Notes under the pieces: generated by a model
What the model was told of the DNA's origin: nothing
Database searches by the model: none
What the model saw: only the letters and a program-made list of their open reading frames with translations
Shown: piece after piece, positions 25,501 through 33,292 of the stretch
Layout of the letters: every line of letters starts with the position of its first letter
Position numbering within the stretch: the first letter of the stretch is position 1
Origin: Oscillatoria princeps RMCB-10
GTDB lineage: Bacteria; Cyanobacteriota; Cyanobacteriia; Cyanobacteriales; Oscillatoriaceae
Length of the DNA stretch: 37,300 bases
NCBI GenBank assembly: GCA_019359235.1
Contig: JAHHHT010000019.1
Location: 1-37,300 of the forward strand
Direction: 5' to 3'
Position numbers and translations under genes: made by a program

Positions 25501-26560
25501 AAACGCGAGTTCCGTCGCTCGTCACGGCGCTCGCTCGCGGCCAATCTGTTCGGTCAGGAGTGCCGACCGGAATGCTGGCGAGGAGCAATTTACTGCTGTT
25601 GCTGGCTTCCACTACTGATTCTGGGTCAGTGCCGTCGAGAACCGCAAGCCGGTCTGCCCCTCTTTGAGCAGCAAAAATGTACTCAGCCCCCTGATTTATC
25701 CGGATATTATTGCTGTCGTACTCGACTTCTTCATACACCGGCTCTGTGCCATTTTGACCGACCAAATGGTTCTGCCGGCGCGTCAGGACAATCCGCGACG
25801 CACCGAGAGGCACAGTATTGGGCACCTTAACCGCCACCTCAAAGCGATTGTCCCCCAACTCTCGGCTCAGATTGGGCAAAACCGTCCCCTCATACGCCTT
25901 ATCGCCAACATAAAATTTAGCAACCAAATCCTCAAACCGGCTGCCAAGAAGGTCACTCCCACTATTCACCAGCACATTACTGCCCGTTAGAAAAAGAACC
26001 GGCTGATTGTTCTCGAATGGCTGATTATTCTCATCCGAAAACTTCAGCTCAGCTTCAAGCAGCACCGGCGGTGCCGTCGGTTCAGACTCAGCCGGTGCCG
26101 GCATATTCAATGCCGCCGAAAAACTAGCAATCCCATCCTGATTGCGCTGCACGCCCACCTCTGTAATCACCGGCAGTCCCACCGTCGGCACCGCCATCAC
26201 CTTCACCGACGAGATATCATAAGAAACCGTCAATGCTACATTGGCACTGCCAAATTGGTCAGGCGTCAGCAACTGACCGATTTTTCCCAGCGAGTCCATC
26301 ACGCCATAAAATGCAATCGGCAAATTATAATTTACCGTCAGCTGACCCTTGACAAGCGTGACACTTTCGCTTTCTCCCGAATATGCGACTATATATTCTC
26401 CCGGTCTGATGATACCAGGCCAAGGTGGCGAAGACGTGCGAATCATGCCGTCAGCACCCACTACCCCAGACTCTTCTTGCAGCCAAATAGGATTCCAGGT
26501 GCCGGTTTCATCCGGGAGCGCACCAAAACGCATAAAATAAACCTCAGTTCCCGCCGCCAA
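22568..26560 (-). CDS. Giant gene segment 2: beta-propeller and lipase-like domain
   Basis: 1330 codons in another frame, overlapping segment 1 by 17 bp. A nominal TTG at 26560 is probably not a real start. It begins with the remainder of the ZU5-like domain (AAGTEVYFMRFG, GADGMIRTSSPPWPG). A beta-propeller of YVTN/lactonase type spans about 290-680 (YIFAAQRGADRLAVLDG, NEYAYISDSARGNIYILDIN, DGRKLFVTAANGYIYVIN). An alpha/beta hydrolase-like region follows at about 960-1130: TVLTHGF forms the oxyanion strand and HFIGFSRGT (codons near 23290-23304) the nucleophile elbow with Ser. A later TLDPHDFD could hold the acid. The last residues EPSRLSTRC are out-of-frame. Confidence 0.85.
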   Translation of the reverse strand: MAAGTEVYFMRFGALPDETGTWNPIWLQEESGVVGADGMIRTSSPPWPGIIRPGEYIVAYSGESESVTLVKGQLTVNYNLPIAFYGVMDSLGKIGQLLTPDQFGSANVALTVSYDISSVKVMAVPTVGLPVITEVGVQRNQDGIASFSAALNMPAPAESEPTAPPVLLEAELKFSDENNQPFENNQPVLFLTGSNVLVNSGSDLLGSRFEDLVAKFYVGDKAYEGTVLPNLSRELGDNRFEVAVKVPNTVPLGASRIVLTRRQNHLVGQNGTEPVYEEVEYDSNNIRINQGAEYIFAAQRGADRLAVLDGTDPESVVEASNSSKLLLASIPVGTPDRTDWPRASAVTSDGTRVYVVLETRGSLTGRVALVDPLVLQQVDTQPDIPDINPIDLPVGAKPWSIAINSRNEYAYISDSARGNIYILDINPFSETYHQVVQTIAVNPASSGLRKMAISSDGRKLFVTAANGYIYVINIDGQDRPTAPNQNERKWHEQIGAVLTNNGADGVAATADPLKLTFTNGQQNSDAKGFGVLEVTNDDPLNFAASARYIDLSLGNVGDYFDVNEGVAVTVMPDGRYAFVAGRNRQGSVLQTDKRAGGNIGIIKDPLTNPQLVAATRPIPLALTTDLVLSNDSKYLYASYPNTNGTGSTYVFDVEEIIETLENPGNFLIDGLDRGEGSPFFDAGSAKNATWGDLSKVPVDDINPEISVAADYGIVQGNWASYQFTYGVLPNSTRGPVALAGGSWGLSAAPADWLSLNGPIGLSENSSNPLTPTFKWDFEYLLPEDVEEVNLFVSVFDEGNGLLPWDELVDLSGPDGNEFLSKQGLDRQEQLNLLTELWNISFYGKEDDFNPNRILTATWQRDEDGIGKWTWDGGKTWTEGTNTSFTLPNNRTLTAGQTYYWAVEAWNKEGKQNIDFGEFNTPLPPALNGEDTFRSVTVLTHGFKPPFFSQPGIPQEFYEMADNIANAGGNNDGLILRYHRPTGYWVTVNKYGQVPGDLPSGLNPETDPEYLKNLRAYITPYFRENKPLVLLNDWSQDRESAVPDSGFTEAAADAFFASLVQLDGLLKSEGSVANQGALFNSPLHFIGFSRGTVVNSEIIQRLGTYFPEAGGKENSGIRDLQMTTLDPHDFDQPGLNVITQNFGDFREPKVQVWGNVTFADNYYQTVPNLMGGTVTPAGRDIPNLPPTEAGKTAPGLQLPRQGWRSENPNPTAPLLGEPDLSVFLGTNQDNSLEYINSRAGFTRETDPGMGIGGKGATHGRVQTWYAGTTDLFPTVFPFPEEADSQNIYRRRGDGYYEELFDKEFSFGDTVSQPPRVSPWYTPEPSRLSTRC

Positions 26561-28478
26561 AGAAAGCCGGTGCGGGAATTGCCAGCTGCGCCGGCACCTT
26601 CATCGGGTCATCCCCAGCATCTAAATTGAACGCACCGGCAATCTCGAATCCTTCGGGAACAGGAAGCGATAAATCTTCCCGAGTCAGCGGAGTCAAACTG
26701 ATAGTTGTATCCTCTTCTAGAGCGCCAGGAGCCACCATGACCATTGAGCCATCAGAAGCTCGCACCACACCCCCATCCGCTCCCAAAGTTGCCGGTCCGA
26801 GTTGGGGATTTTGCACCCGTATTGGAATAACTTCCACCGCTGAACCGTTGCTAACCGTTACAGTGGCGTCCCCCGACTTCAATGCAGTAACTAAACCGTC
26901 CTCACTCACACTCAGCACCGAGGGGTCACTCACCTCATATCGCGTCCCCGACTCATCAGTATTTAAGTCAGGCGAATTGGGCAATTCGTTTACTTTTACC
27001 GATAATTGCCGCGTCCCCCCAACCGGCAGAGAGACCGCATCTGGGTAAGGATCTAGCCCATAGAGTTGGGCGAGATCCACACTAAATTGTACTTCACTGT
27101 CCAAACTGCCTGAATCATTGGTCGCCGCCGGCACAAGGGTGAAGCGAACCCCCTCAAACCCCGACACATTGCCATTTTCATCTATCGCCCGCAAATAAAG
27201 GGTGTGACTTCCCTCTGACAGCGCCCCGCCAAATATTTCCTCTAAAGCGTTGCGGTCTAATGAGAACGTTCCATCCTCTGCCAGCCGACTGGCAATCTCA
27301 GTAAAGCTCTCCACCGGCATCCCTTCAAAACCGGCACGCAAGCTGAAAATCCCGCTGACATCGATCGCAGTACCGGCAATCGCCGGGTCAGAGGTAATCC
27401 CATCTGCAGTGTCCTCACCCGTATCGTTCTCTAGATATGCCGCAATTTCTGACGGTTCGGTGTCCGCTGAATTGATTTCATCTAAAATTTGTCCCCCCAA
27501 AACTGTCCCGCGCCAGTCCAGGGATGGTGCAATTACATTATTTACCGATGGGGCTGTGCCAGTCGCGCCGGCAATCTGGAACATCACATCGTTGTAATCC
27601 CTATCCGCACCGGCATTCACCTGCATGTCTTCAAAAGCGAAAGCATACCCCTTGCCGGTGACATCAGCTATCTGCCCAGAATTGAAAGCGTCCCTGGGGT
27701 CAGCTGTCGCTAATGAAAACAGGGGGCGGCGCGTGCCGGTCAGTGCCGGATTGTTAAAGACATCCTGTATCTTATTCCGGGGGGCTAATATAATCCCAAA
27801 CTCATCCCCGGGATTCATAGATACTGTCTTGATGCCCTGGTATGTCCCCTTGTTCCAATTTTGCGGCTCAGCCCCCAAAATGCCGGTCAACTTAGCGCCT
27901 TCCGTGAAGTCAGAGATTCCCACATGCCCCTCTGAAGAATTACTCAGCGCCCGCCGCGCGGCTTCTTTGACAAAAGCACTGTGATCGGTCAGGAAAGCCG
28001 ACATCCCCTTCAGGTTAAAGATGCCTACCTCTCCCTCATAGAAGCCGCCATCAAACAGATAACTTATATCGACTTTCCCCGTTGGGCCTACTTTAAACAC
28101 TCCCGACTCAAAGGGGCTGTTATTGCTGGGGGCTAGGGGCTGACCTGTGAGCGGGTCAGTGTTGGTTTTGGGACTCACCTCCAGAATATAGTCTGTGTCG
28201 CCGCTCACCCGAGAGATTTCAATCGAGTAGTCCCCCGCAATTAACGCATCGGCATTAATCGCTTCTGGACTTGTTCCACTATTAGATGATGTGCGCAGTA
28301 CAGAGCCGGTGCTGTCCAGCAATTTCATATCCACATCGCCGCTCAATTCGCCCAGAGACAGACTGAAACTGCCCGGTGCGTCTAGAGTGAGCCGGTAAAT
28401 GTCTGTTGGGTCGGCGCTCAAGACATTGCCGACATATGTGGAGCTGCTGTCTAACGAGCCAATGTTGAAGTCGGACAT
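26544..28478 (-). CDS. Giant gene segment 1: PPC, DUF4114, Ig-like and ZU5-like domains
   Basis: 644 aa from ATG 28478 (a GTG one codon upstream is possible). Residues about 5-100 form a PPC-type beta domain (DPTDIYRLTL, GDYSIEISRVSGDTDYILEV). DUF4114 lies at about 145-305, ending AFEDMQVNAGADRDYNDVMF, whose acidic residues suggest calcium binding. A region at about 370-450 resembles Ig-like modules. A bacterial Ig-like (Big_2) fold occupies about 475-555 (LPVGGTRQLSV, GLVTALKSGDATVTV). A ZU5-like domain begins near 560 (GGVVRASDGSMVMVAPGALE). The set is typical of exported cyanobacterial surface proteins. No classical signal peptide is seen. Its last residues FFGGGN are out-of-frame read-through. 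Confidence 0.85.
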   Translation of the reverse strand: MSDFNIGSLDSSSTYVGNVLSADPTDIYRLTLDAPGSFSLSLGELSGDVDMKLLDSTGSVLRTSSNSGTSPEAINADALIAGDYSIEISRVSGDTDYILEVSPKTNTDPLTGQPLAPSNNSPFESGVFKVGPTGKVDISYLFDGGFYEGEVGIFNLKGMSAFLTDHSAFVKEAARRALSNSSEGHVGISDFTEGAKLTGILGAEPQNWNKGTYQGIKTVSMNPGDEFGIILAPRNKIQDVFNNPALTGTRRPLFSLATADPRDAFNSGQIADVTGKGYAFAFEDMQVNAGADRDYNDVMFQIAGATGTAPSVNNVIAPSLDWRGTVLGGQILDEINSADTEPSEIAAYLENDTGEDTADGITSDPAIAGTAIDVSGIFSLRAGFEGMPVESFTEIASRLAEDGTFSLDRNALEEIFGGALSEGSHTLYLRAIDENGNVSGFEGVRFTLVPAATNDSGSLDSEVQFSVDLAQLYGLDPYPDAVSLPVGGTRQLSVKVNELPNSPDLNTDESGTRYEVSDPSVLSVSEDGLVTALKSGDATVTVSNGSAVEVIPIRVQNPQLGPATLGADGGVVRASDGSMVMVAPGALEEDTTISLTPLTREDLSLPVPEGFEIAGAFNLDAGDDPMKVPAQLAIPAPAFFGGGN

Positions 28479-29065
28479 CACTCACCTCACCTGTAAACTG
28501 CACACCATCAACCCTCGTGGGCTGCACGAATCTCTCCGTCACACCTGTCGGGAGCGGCTGACTTGTTTTTTACTGTAGCGAGGTTTTTTTTGGCTGTCAA
28601 ACTTCTGCGCTCTCCCCCTCTGACGCTGGGATTCTAATGATTTATATCTTTGATTAGTATTTCTAATCTTTGCGGTTGAGCGCCTGAAGCCCCGGTATTT
28701 GTTCTGATTAAACTGCCGTAAATTAGAAATATGCCCCGCACCGGCACCCCCCTCCGCACCCCCTGAGGGAGCGTTTTTAGCATGCCTGAGGGCGGAATCA
28801 TTAAAAATTTAAATGATTCTTAAGCGGAATTATTAGAAATTTCTATAGACGCCCGCCATGCCAGCCGGCAGGCTGCCACATAACACCCAAAAGGTGCCGG
28901 TGTCAATGAGTATTCTTACTTTACCTGATGCCGGCGGCTGTTCTGGCTGCCCTTCTTGCGGTTGGCCCCGCCTGTGGCCCGGGCCAGTACGAGATGGCCC
29001 TCAAGACAGCACACCGCCACAAGTCTCTCTGGTGCGGGGTGCGCCGCAGCGCACCTGACACCTGT
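28479..29065. other. Upstream region of the giant gene
   Basis: No gene is supported on either strand; the plus frames at 28858-29218 overlap smpB or have no signature. An AT-rich patch (28635-28660 and 28800-28845) could contain promoters for the leftward giant gene. A weak hairpin with GCGTTTTT lies at 28758-28780. Confidence 0.4.
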
Positions 29066-29533
29066 CTAATACCGCTTCATGGCCCGCTCCATCTCGCGCT
29101 TGTCTTCCCGCCGGCGCTCATCTTCGCGCTTGTCGTGCAGCTTCTTGCCTTTGCCAAGGGCGACTTCAATTTTTACCCAGCCGCGCTTCAGGTACATTTT
29201 CAAGGGGACGAGGGTTAATCCCTGCTGCTCGACTTTGCCAATGAGCTTGCGAATTTCTTGCTTGTGCAGCAGCAGTCTGCGGGTGCGGCGGGGGTCGTGG
29301 TTGAAGTATTCGCTGGCTGTGCCGTAGGGCGAAATGTGGGCGTTAATCAGCCACGCTTCTCCATTGCGAATCAGGACGTAGCCATCTCGCAGGTTGACTT
29401 TGCCTTCCCGAATTGATTTGACTTCTGTGCCTTTGAGCTCTATTCCGGCTTCGTAAGTGTCTAGTATTTCGTAGAGGAAACGGGCTTGCCGGTTATCGCT
29501 AACAATTTTTATTCCTTCGCTTTTTTCTGCCAT
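29066..29533 (-). CDS. smpB: SsrA-binding protein SmpB
   Basis: SmpB binds tmRNA and brings it to stalled ribosomes for trans-translation. The 155 residues match the family in full: an OB-fold core beginning IVSDNRQARFLYEILDTYEAGIELKGTEVKSIR is followed by GYVLIRNGEAWLINAHISPY and LKMYLKRGWVKIEVALGKGKKLHDKR. The C-terminal tail is basic, ending REMERAMKRY, and inserts in the mRNA channel. The ATG at 29533 gives the normal length. The tmRNA gene is not in this window. It is divergent from nothing nearby and about 100 bp from the next minus-strand gene's end. Confidence 0.98.
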   Translation of the reverse strand: MAEKSEGIKIVSDNRQARFLYEILDTYEAGIELKGTEVKSIREGKVNLRDGYVLIRNGEAWLINAHISPYGTASEYFNHDPRRTRRLLLHKQEIRKLIGKVEQQGLTLVPLKMYLKRGWVKIEVALGKGKKLHDKREDERRREDKREMERAMKRY

Positions 29534-29633
29534 AATTAGTTTGGTGTTTGTAACTTTAGTTTAACTATTGGTAGCTGGCTCTTCAGCGCAAGGGCAGTCT
29601 CCGTGGGTGGCCTGCCCCTACAATCGGTAATTT

Positions 29634-30404
29634 CTAATTTCTGCGCTGGCGGGTCAGCTTATCGACGCCCAGATCTGACTCGCCTGGAATTGCCCAGCGA
29701 CCATTGGCTTCGTTGTCTCGAATCCGATAATCGGTGACTCCGAACTCATCCTGGGGTCCCCAGCCGACAGCGAGCCAGTCGCCAGAACGCAGCCCAACCC
29801 CGCGATAGGTGGTGCGGTCTACTGTCCAGGTGATTTCATAGATGTCATCCGACCGGCGAATCCTTAGAGATCCATTGTATTCCCCGCCGGAATCTCTGCC
29901 GGTGATTTCGTAGTTGCCCTCGACTTTGCCTGCTTTGCCGCCGGTGGCTGTCTCCTCGCCCACTTGGCCCCTGCCTCCGCCGTAAGTCCACTTTCCGTCC
30001 AGGGTGCCGTCTGAGTTGATGCGGTACACGGCGACTCCGTATGTCTTTCCTTGGGGTGCCCAGCCGACAAATAGGTGGTCATCCTCAAGGAAGGCCAGCC
30101 CTGAGAATTCGCCGGCAGAGGTGTTCCAGGAGACGCTGTAGAGATTGGCTTCGCTGCCAATGGCTTCAATCTCTGTGGTGCCGGTGTATTTGTCTCCGTT
30201 GGGAGCTTTGCCTTCGCTAATTTTCCACCGGCCTTCTATGTTGTTTCGGGAGGAGCGCTGCGCCAAATCAGCCGGTGCGGGGCTTATGCCTGCTGCCGGG
30301 GCAGGCAGCTTGGCCTTCTGCGGGAGGCTCGCGCCGGTTGGGCCAGTGAGGGTGAGGCTGATGCCGGCGATCAGTAAACTGGCTAAAATCCGATTTCGCA
30401 TCAT
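29634..30404 (-). CDS. Secreted protein with two internal beta repeats
   Basis: 256 aa. The N-terminus MMRNRILASLLIAGISLTLTG is a signal peptide, followed by a Pro/Ala-rich spacer to about residue 52. Two copies of a roughly 85-residue unit follow (about 55-150 and 158-250). Each unit has the order GRWKISEG or GNYEITGRD, YTGTTEIE or YNGSLRI, YSVSWNT or YEITWTV, F/YxGxxxxxxDxLxVGWxPQ, YRINxDG or YRIRDNE, and GxW. I know this as an uncharacterised cyanobacterial periplasmic family. A beta-barrel or lipocalin-like fold is an inference. The GGCACC before ATG 30404 is weak; the second ATG (30401) is equally possible. Confidence 0.8.
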   Translation of the reverse strand: MMRNRILASLLIAGISLTLTGPTGASLPQKAKLPAPAAGISPAPADLAQRSSRNNIEGRWKISEGKAPNGDKYTGTTEIEAIGSEANLYSVSWNTSAGEFSGLAFLEDDHLFVGWAPQGKTYGVAVYRINSDGTLDGKWTYGGGRGQVGEETATGGKAGKVEGNYEITGRDSGGEYNGSLRIRRSDDIYEITWTVDRTTYRGVGLRSGDWLAVGWGPQDEFGVTDYRIRDNEANGRWAIPGESDLGVDKLTRQRRN

Positions 30405-30456
30405 GGTGCCTGTTTGGTTTGGGAGTTGAAGAATATTGCGCCGCCGGTGCTCGTCT

Positions 30457-30489
30457 AGAAACCCGGTTTCTTAAAGAAACCGGGTTTCT
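30457..30489. repeat. REP hairpin AGAAACCCGG family, copy 1
   Basis: AGAAACCCGGTTTCTT is followed by its near complement, giving a 33-base palindrome. A second copy at 35795-35827 has AGAACCCC in place of AGAAACCC, with the matching change in the other arm, so pairing is preserved. Confidence 0.85.
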
Positions 30490-30658
30490 GGGGTCTCACC
30501 GGCTCGTGTGCTATTTGGACGAGTTTGGCGCTGTGTGAGTTGCTTGGCGCAAAGGACAAAAAGCGGGGAGGTCTGGAAGCAGGGCAGTCTCCGCCGGTGG
30601 CCACACGCCCGCCGCCGGCCCCGAAACTCTGACCTTGATGTAAATTTTTGTAAAAACC

Positions 30659-30687
30659 TTGACAACTGCCAGAAAAACAGTAACAAT
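30659..30687 (+). promoter_or_regulatory. Sigma-70 type promoter for the 53-aa gene
   Basis: Consensus TTGACA at 30659-30664, 17 bases, AACAAT at 30682-30687 (or TAACAA with 16). It would start a leader of about 135 bases that folds (30711-30758). Confidence 0.5.
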
Positions 30688-30710
30688 GAATACAGAAAAG
30701 AAATCGTTCA

Positions 30711-30758
30711 TCTCTCTGGTGGTGACGGGCCGTCAGCTGGCCCGATACACAGGAGAGA
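30711..30758 (+). ncRNA. Structured 5' leader candidate of the 53-aa gene
   Basis: Outer pairing TCTCTC (30711-30716) with GAGAGA (30753-30758), inner pairing CGGGCC (30726-30731) with GGCCCG (30739-30744) and a seven-base loop. It lies between a consensus promoter and a strong ribosome site. It matches no riboswitch class I know. Confidence 0.35.
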
Positions 30759-30831
30759 CGGAAGTAGGGAGTCATTCCATCCCGAAGGAACGCGCCTCAA
30801 CTCACCACACTCTGATTAGGAGGCGAAAACC

Positions 30832-30993
30832 ATGCAACTGACAAATAGCGGAACCAGCTACGAAGACACCCTGCCGGTGCGGTCTGCGGAAGAGAAAGCT
30901 CGCTCTTTGATGCACAACCGGCAGTTGGCCACTCAAAATCGTCAGCGTTCGCTGTTGAGCCGGGCTGCTGCCGAGATTGGACTGCCTCTCTAG
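30832..30993 (+). CDS. Small 53-aa protein, possibly DUF4278-related
   Basis: AGGAGG nine bases before ATG 30832. The product MQLTNSGTSYEDTLPVRSAE is followed by a helical, Arg/Gln-rich second half ending AAAEIGLPL. The start resembles small cyanobacterial DUF4278 proteins (MxLTYRGxxY), although the YRG core reads NSG, so the assignment is tentative. The gene has its own promoter, leader and terminator (31119-31144), which argues strongly that it is real and expressed. Confidence 0.75.
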   Translation: MQLTNSGTSYEDTLPVRSAEEKARSLMHNRQLATQNRQRSLLSRAAAEIGLPL

Positions 30994-31118
30994 GGTTTGC
31001 AACTCGGGGAACCCGATGCGAAGCGATCTGCGAGTTTTGGCAAGAATGTCCGATCGTGGCCTTATAGTTTACCGCTGAGCAACCAGCGGGATGTCCTAAG
31101 AAAACTCATCTATGCCGG

Positions 31119-31144
31119 CACCCCCTGAGGGGGTGTTTTTTTTT
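31119..31144 (+). terminator. Rho-independent terminator
   Basis: CACCCCC (31119-31125), loop TGA, GGGGGTG (31129-31135), followed by nine T residues (31136-31144). It ends the 53-aa gene transcript. Confidence 0.92.
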
Positions 31145-31238
31145 GCAGGACTCCGACCGCATTGAGAAGCGAAGACACAATGATATTTTATCCGTTTAAT
31201 TACTCTAAATTCAGAACTTGGCGAGGGGGATTAAGAAT

Positions 31239-31309
31239 GCGAGCGTGCCCAGTGCGAGCGTGCCCAGTGCGAGCGTGCCCAGTGCGAGCGTGCCCAGTGC
31301 GAGCGTGCC
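31239..31309. repeat. 15-bp tandem repeat GCGAGCGTGCCCAGT
   Basis: Four perfect units from 31239 to 31298 and 11 bases of a fifth. It lies 74 bp before the TPR gene start, in what should be its promoter region. It also creates a false RTGHA-repeat frame on the minus strand. Confidence 0.92.
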
Positions 31310-31382
31310 GGAGGCAAAGGTAGCGATATGATGATAGAAAAATTGCCTGTTGTGATAGCGTCAGCCCCAGAGTCGAGCCTCT

Positions 31383-33173
31383 ATGTCTAACTCCGCCCAG
31401 ATCGCAGACCAACGCCAGCAAAAGCCGCATCCCTCAAATGCCAGCCGCTCTGCCAGCCGCCCTTCCAGCAAAGACAGCCGCAGAGACAGACGGCGGGAGA
31501 GGCAACTGAGGGACAGGGAGGGGCCTCTAGAACAGTTGATTGGCTTTACCAGTTCAATTTTTTCTAAATTCCGGACAGGAGCCTCCGACTGTCAGGTCGG
31601 CAACAAGTTGTACAGAAAAGGCAAGTACGAGCAGGCGGTTGCCGCTTACGAAAAAGCGATTCAACTCAAACCTGAGCTGCATGCGGCTTGGTTGCAGATG
31701 GGCAAGGCGCTGGAAAAGTTGCACCGGCACTCCGAGGCGATCGCAGCCTTTGACAGAGCCCTGCAACTGAAGCCGGACGACGGCTGGAGCTGGACATTGC
31801 GAGGGAAGTGCCTCTACCACTTGCAGGAGTATGAAGCGGCGCTGGCCTCTCTGGATCAAGGCATTCAAATCGATCCGAAACGGGATGAAGCCTGGTATTA
31901 CCAGGGCCGGTCGTTTGAGGCGCTGCAACAGTACCCCGCTGCGGCTGAGGCTTATGGCAAAGCCTGCCAGCTGATGCCTTCCTCGCACGCGGTTTGGCAT
32001 CACCGAGGGCGCATGCTCCAGCACCTGCAACAGTTTTCACCGGCAGCTGACGCTTACGAGCGAGCGCTTCGCCTCAAAGGGGATAACTTTGAGATTTGGC
32101 TCAACTACGGCATGACGCTGGCGGTTTTGAAGCGCTACGACGCGGCGGTGGCGGCTTGTGAGCGAGCGCTGCAACTCAACGCGAGCAGCTTGGAGGCTTG
32201 GATTCAGCGAGGGCTGGCTCTGGAGCAGCTGGAGCGGTACACGGACGCTGTTAGCTCCTACGACCGAGCGATTATACTGCAGCCTGATGCCTACGCCGCC
32301 TGGTATCACAAAGGGATGGCGCTGAAGCACCAGTGGTATGAAGCGGCTATCGCTTGCTTGGACAAGGCGATTGAACTGCAGCCTGATATCCCGCAAGGGT
32401 GGCATGGGCGGGGTTTGGCGCTGGCTGAATCGCGACAGTACGCAGCGGCGCTGGCTTCTTTTGACCAAGCTACTAAATTGAATCCGAAATGGCCAGATGC
32501 CTGGTTGGGTCGCGCTAAGGCGCTGTGCGGATTGCGCCGGTACAAGGATGCCATCATTGCCTACAGCAATGCCATTCAGCTGCAACCCGACTTCTCTGAG
32601 GCTTGGTTTGGGCGGGGCGAGGCGCTAGAGCAGCTGCAGCGCTACGCAGAAGCGGTTGCCGCTTATGACAAAATCATTCAGCTGCACCCGGATGACTTGG
32701 GTGTGGCCTATCGGGCTTGGCTGAAACGCGGTCAGGTACTCGAGCAGATGCAGCGGTATGAAGAGGCCACCGCCGCCTATGACACATTAATTGTAATTCG
32801 CCCGAAGGACGTGGAAGCTCGGCTGAAACGCGGCTACGCCCTGGAGCAAATGCAGCGGTACGCAGACGCCCTGGCCACCTATGACGACGCTCTGGGCATC
32901 GGGCCAGAAAACGGCGCTTTTTGGCTGAGGCGCGGCAAGGTGTTGAGTGAAATGCAGCGCTACACCGAGGCTTTGGCTAACTTTGACCGGGCGATTCAAC
33001 TTATGCCCGGTCAGTACGAAGCTTGGTTGAGACGCGGCGAACTGCTGGAATTGTTACAGCGCTATAAAGAGGCGGCCAGTTCTTATTCGATCGTCATGGA
33101 ACTTAAGCCCGACTGCCAGGAAGCGATTCAGAACTGCCAGCGGGTGATCAGCCGGCTGGGAGAGGCACAATGA
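31383..33173 (+). CDS. TPR scaffold protein with 15 repeats
   Basis: 596 aa. Residues 1-45 are basic and disordered (RPSSKDSRRDRRRERQLRDR). From about residue 75 to the end there are about 15 consecutive 34-residue tetratricopeptide repeats with canonical positions (W/L-G-Y-A-F-A-P), for example GKALEKLHRHSEAIAAFDRA. One repeat (near 305) is a residue or two short. TPR superhelices hold protein partners; the basic N-terminus could bind nucleic acid or membrane. No enzyme domain. The TPRs resemble those on the third kinase 800 bp downstream, which suggests common ancestry. The ATG at 31383 has no clear ribosome site. Confidence 0.9.
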   Translation: MSNSAQIADQRQQKPHPSNASRSASRPSSKDSRRDRRRERQLRDREGPLEQLIGFTSSIFSKFRTGASDCQVGNKLYRKGKYEQAVAAYEKAIQLKPELHAAWLQMGKALEKLHRHSEAIAAFDRALQLKPDDGWSWTLRGKCLYHLQEYEAALASLDQGIQIDPKRDEAWYYQGRSFEALQQYPAAAEAYGKACQLMPSSHAVWHHRGRMLQHLQQFSPAADAYERALRLKGDNFEIWLNYGMTLAVLKRYDAAVAACERALQLNASSLEAWIQRGLALEQLERYTDAVSSYDRAIILQPDAYAAWYHKGMALKHQWYEAAIACLDKAIELQPDIPQGWHGRGLALAESRQYAAALASFDQATKLNPKWPDAWLGRAKALCGLRRYKDAIIAYSNAIQLQPDFSEAWFGRGEALEQLQRYAEAVAAYDKIIQLHPDDLGVAYRAWLKRGQVLEQMQRYEEATAAYDTLIVIRPKDVEARLKRGYALEQMQRYADALATYDDALGIGPENGAFWLRRGKVLSEMQRYTEALANFDRAIQLMPGQYEAWLRRGELLELLQRYKEAASSYSIVMELKPDCQEAIQNCQRVISRLGEAQ

Positions 33174-33181
33174 GGTTCGGT

Positions 33182-33292
33182 GTTTCAATCCCGTTCCCGG
33201 GATTCAGCTGGCCAAAAATATGCCTCTCCTGCCGCCTGCTGAAATGATTATCGCATTTATTTCGGCAGATTTGGACAACCCTTGATGCTCCC
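33182..33292 (-). repeat. 110-bp dispersed element, copy C
   Basis: The most diverged copy, on the minus strand, 9 bp past the TPR stop and pointing into it. It keeps [12 protein letters not shown] and the hairpin (here AATCCCGGGAACGGGATT, loop GGAA, still GNRA). It has lost the GGAGGAGAAG run (GGAGAGGCAT). No gene follows in its orientation, so any transcript would be antisense to the TPR gene. Confidence 0.85.

Larger units (their letters stand above)
20857..28478 (-). pseudogene. Broken giant secreted multidomain gene, about 2540 codons
   Basis: Four consecutive minus-strand frames are parts of one gene. Reading N to C: PPC domain, DUF4114, Ig-like, ZU5-like, beta-propeller, lipase-like alpha/beta hydrolase, linker, DNA/RNA non-specific nuclease. 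Three lesions separate them. The first is a one-base frameshift near 26558, inside the ZU5-like tail; removing one T gives PAFLAAGTEVYF. The second is a one-base frameshift near 22594; removing one G gives WYTPNQAGFQHGAENAPWEG. The third is an in-frame TAA at 21994-21996 (RGS stop PNAFWQ, possibly a former CAA). Everything else is open, so decay is recent or the lesions are sequence errors. The start chosen is ATG 28478, with GGTGAGGTGAG before it. Confidence 0.85.

Noticed and set aside
31200-31430. Minus ORF with RTGHA repeats
   Set aside because: It is a reading of the 15-bp tandem array; no ribosome site or other protein features.
31554-32585. Long antisense ORFs within the TPR gene
   Set aside because: Periodic TPR codon use keeps the antisense frames open; the sequence repeats in step with the sense repeats.
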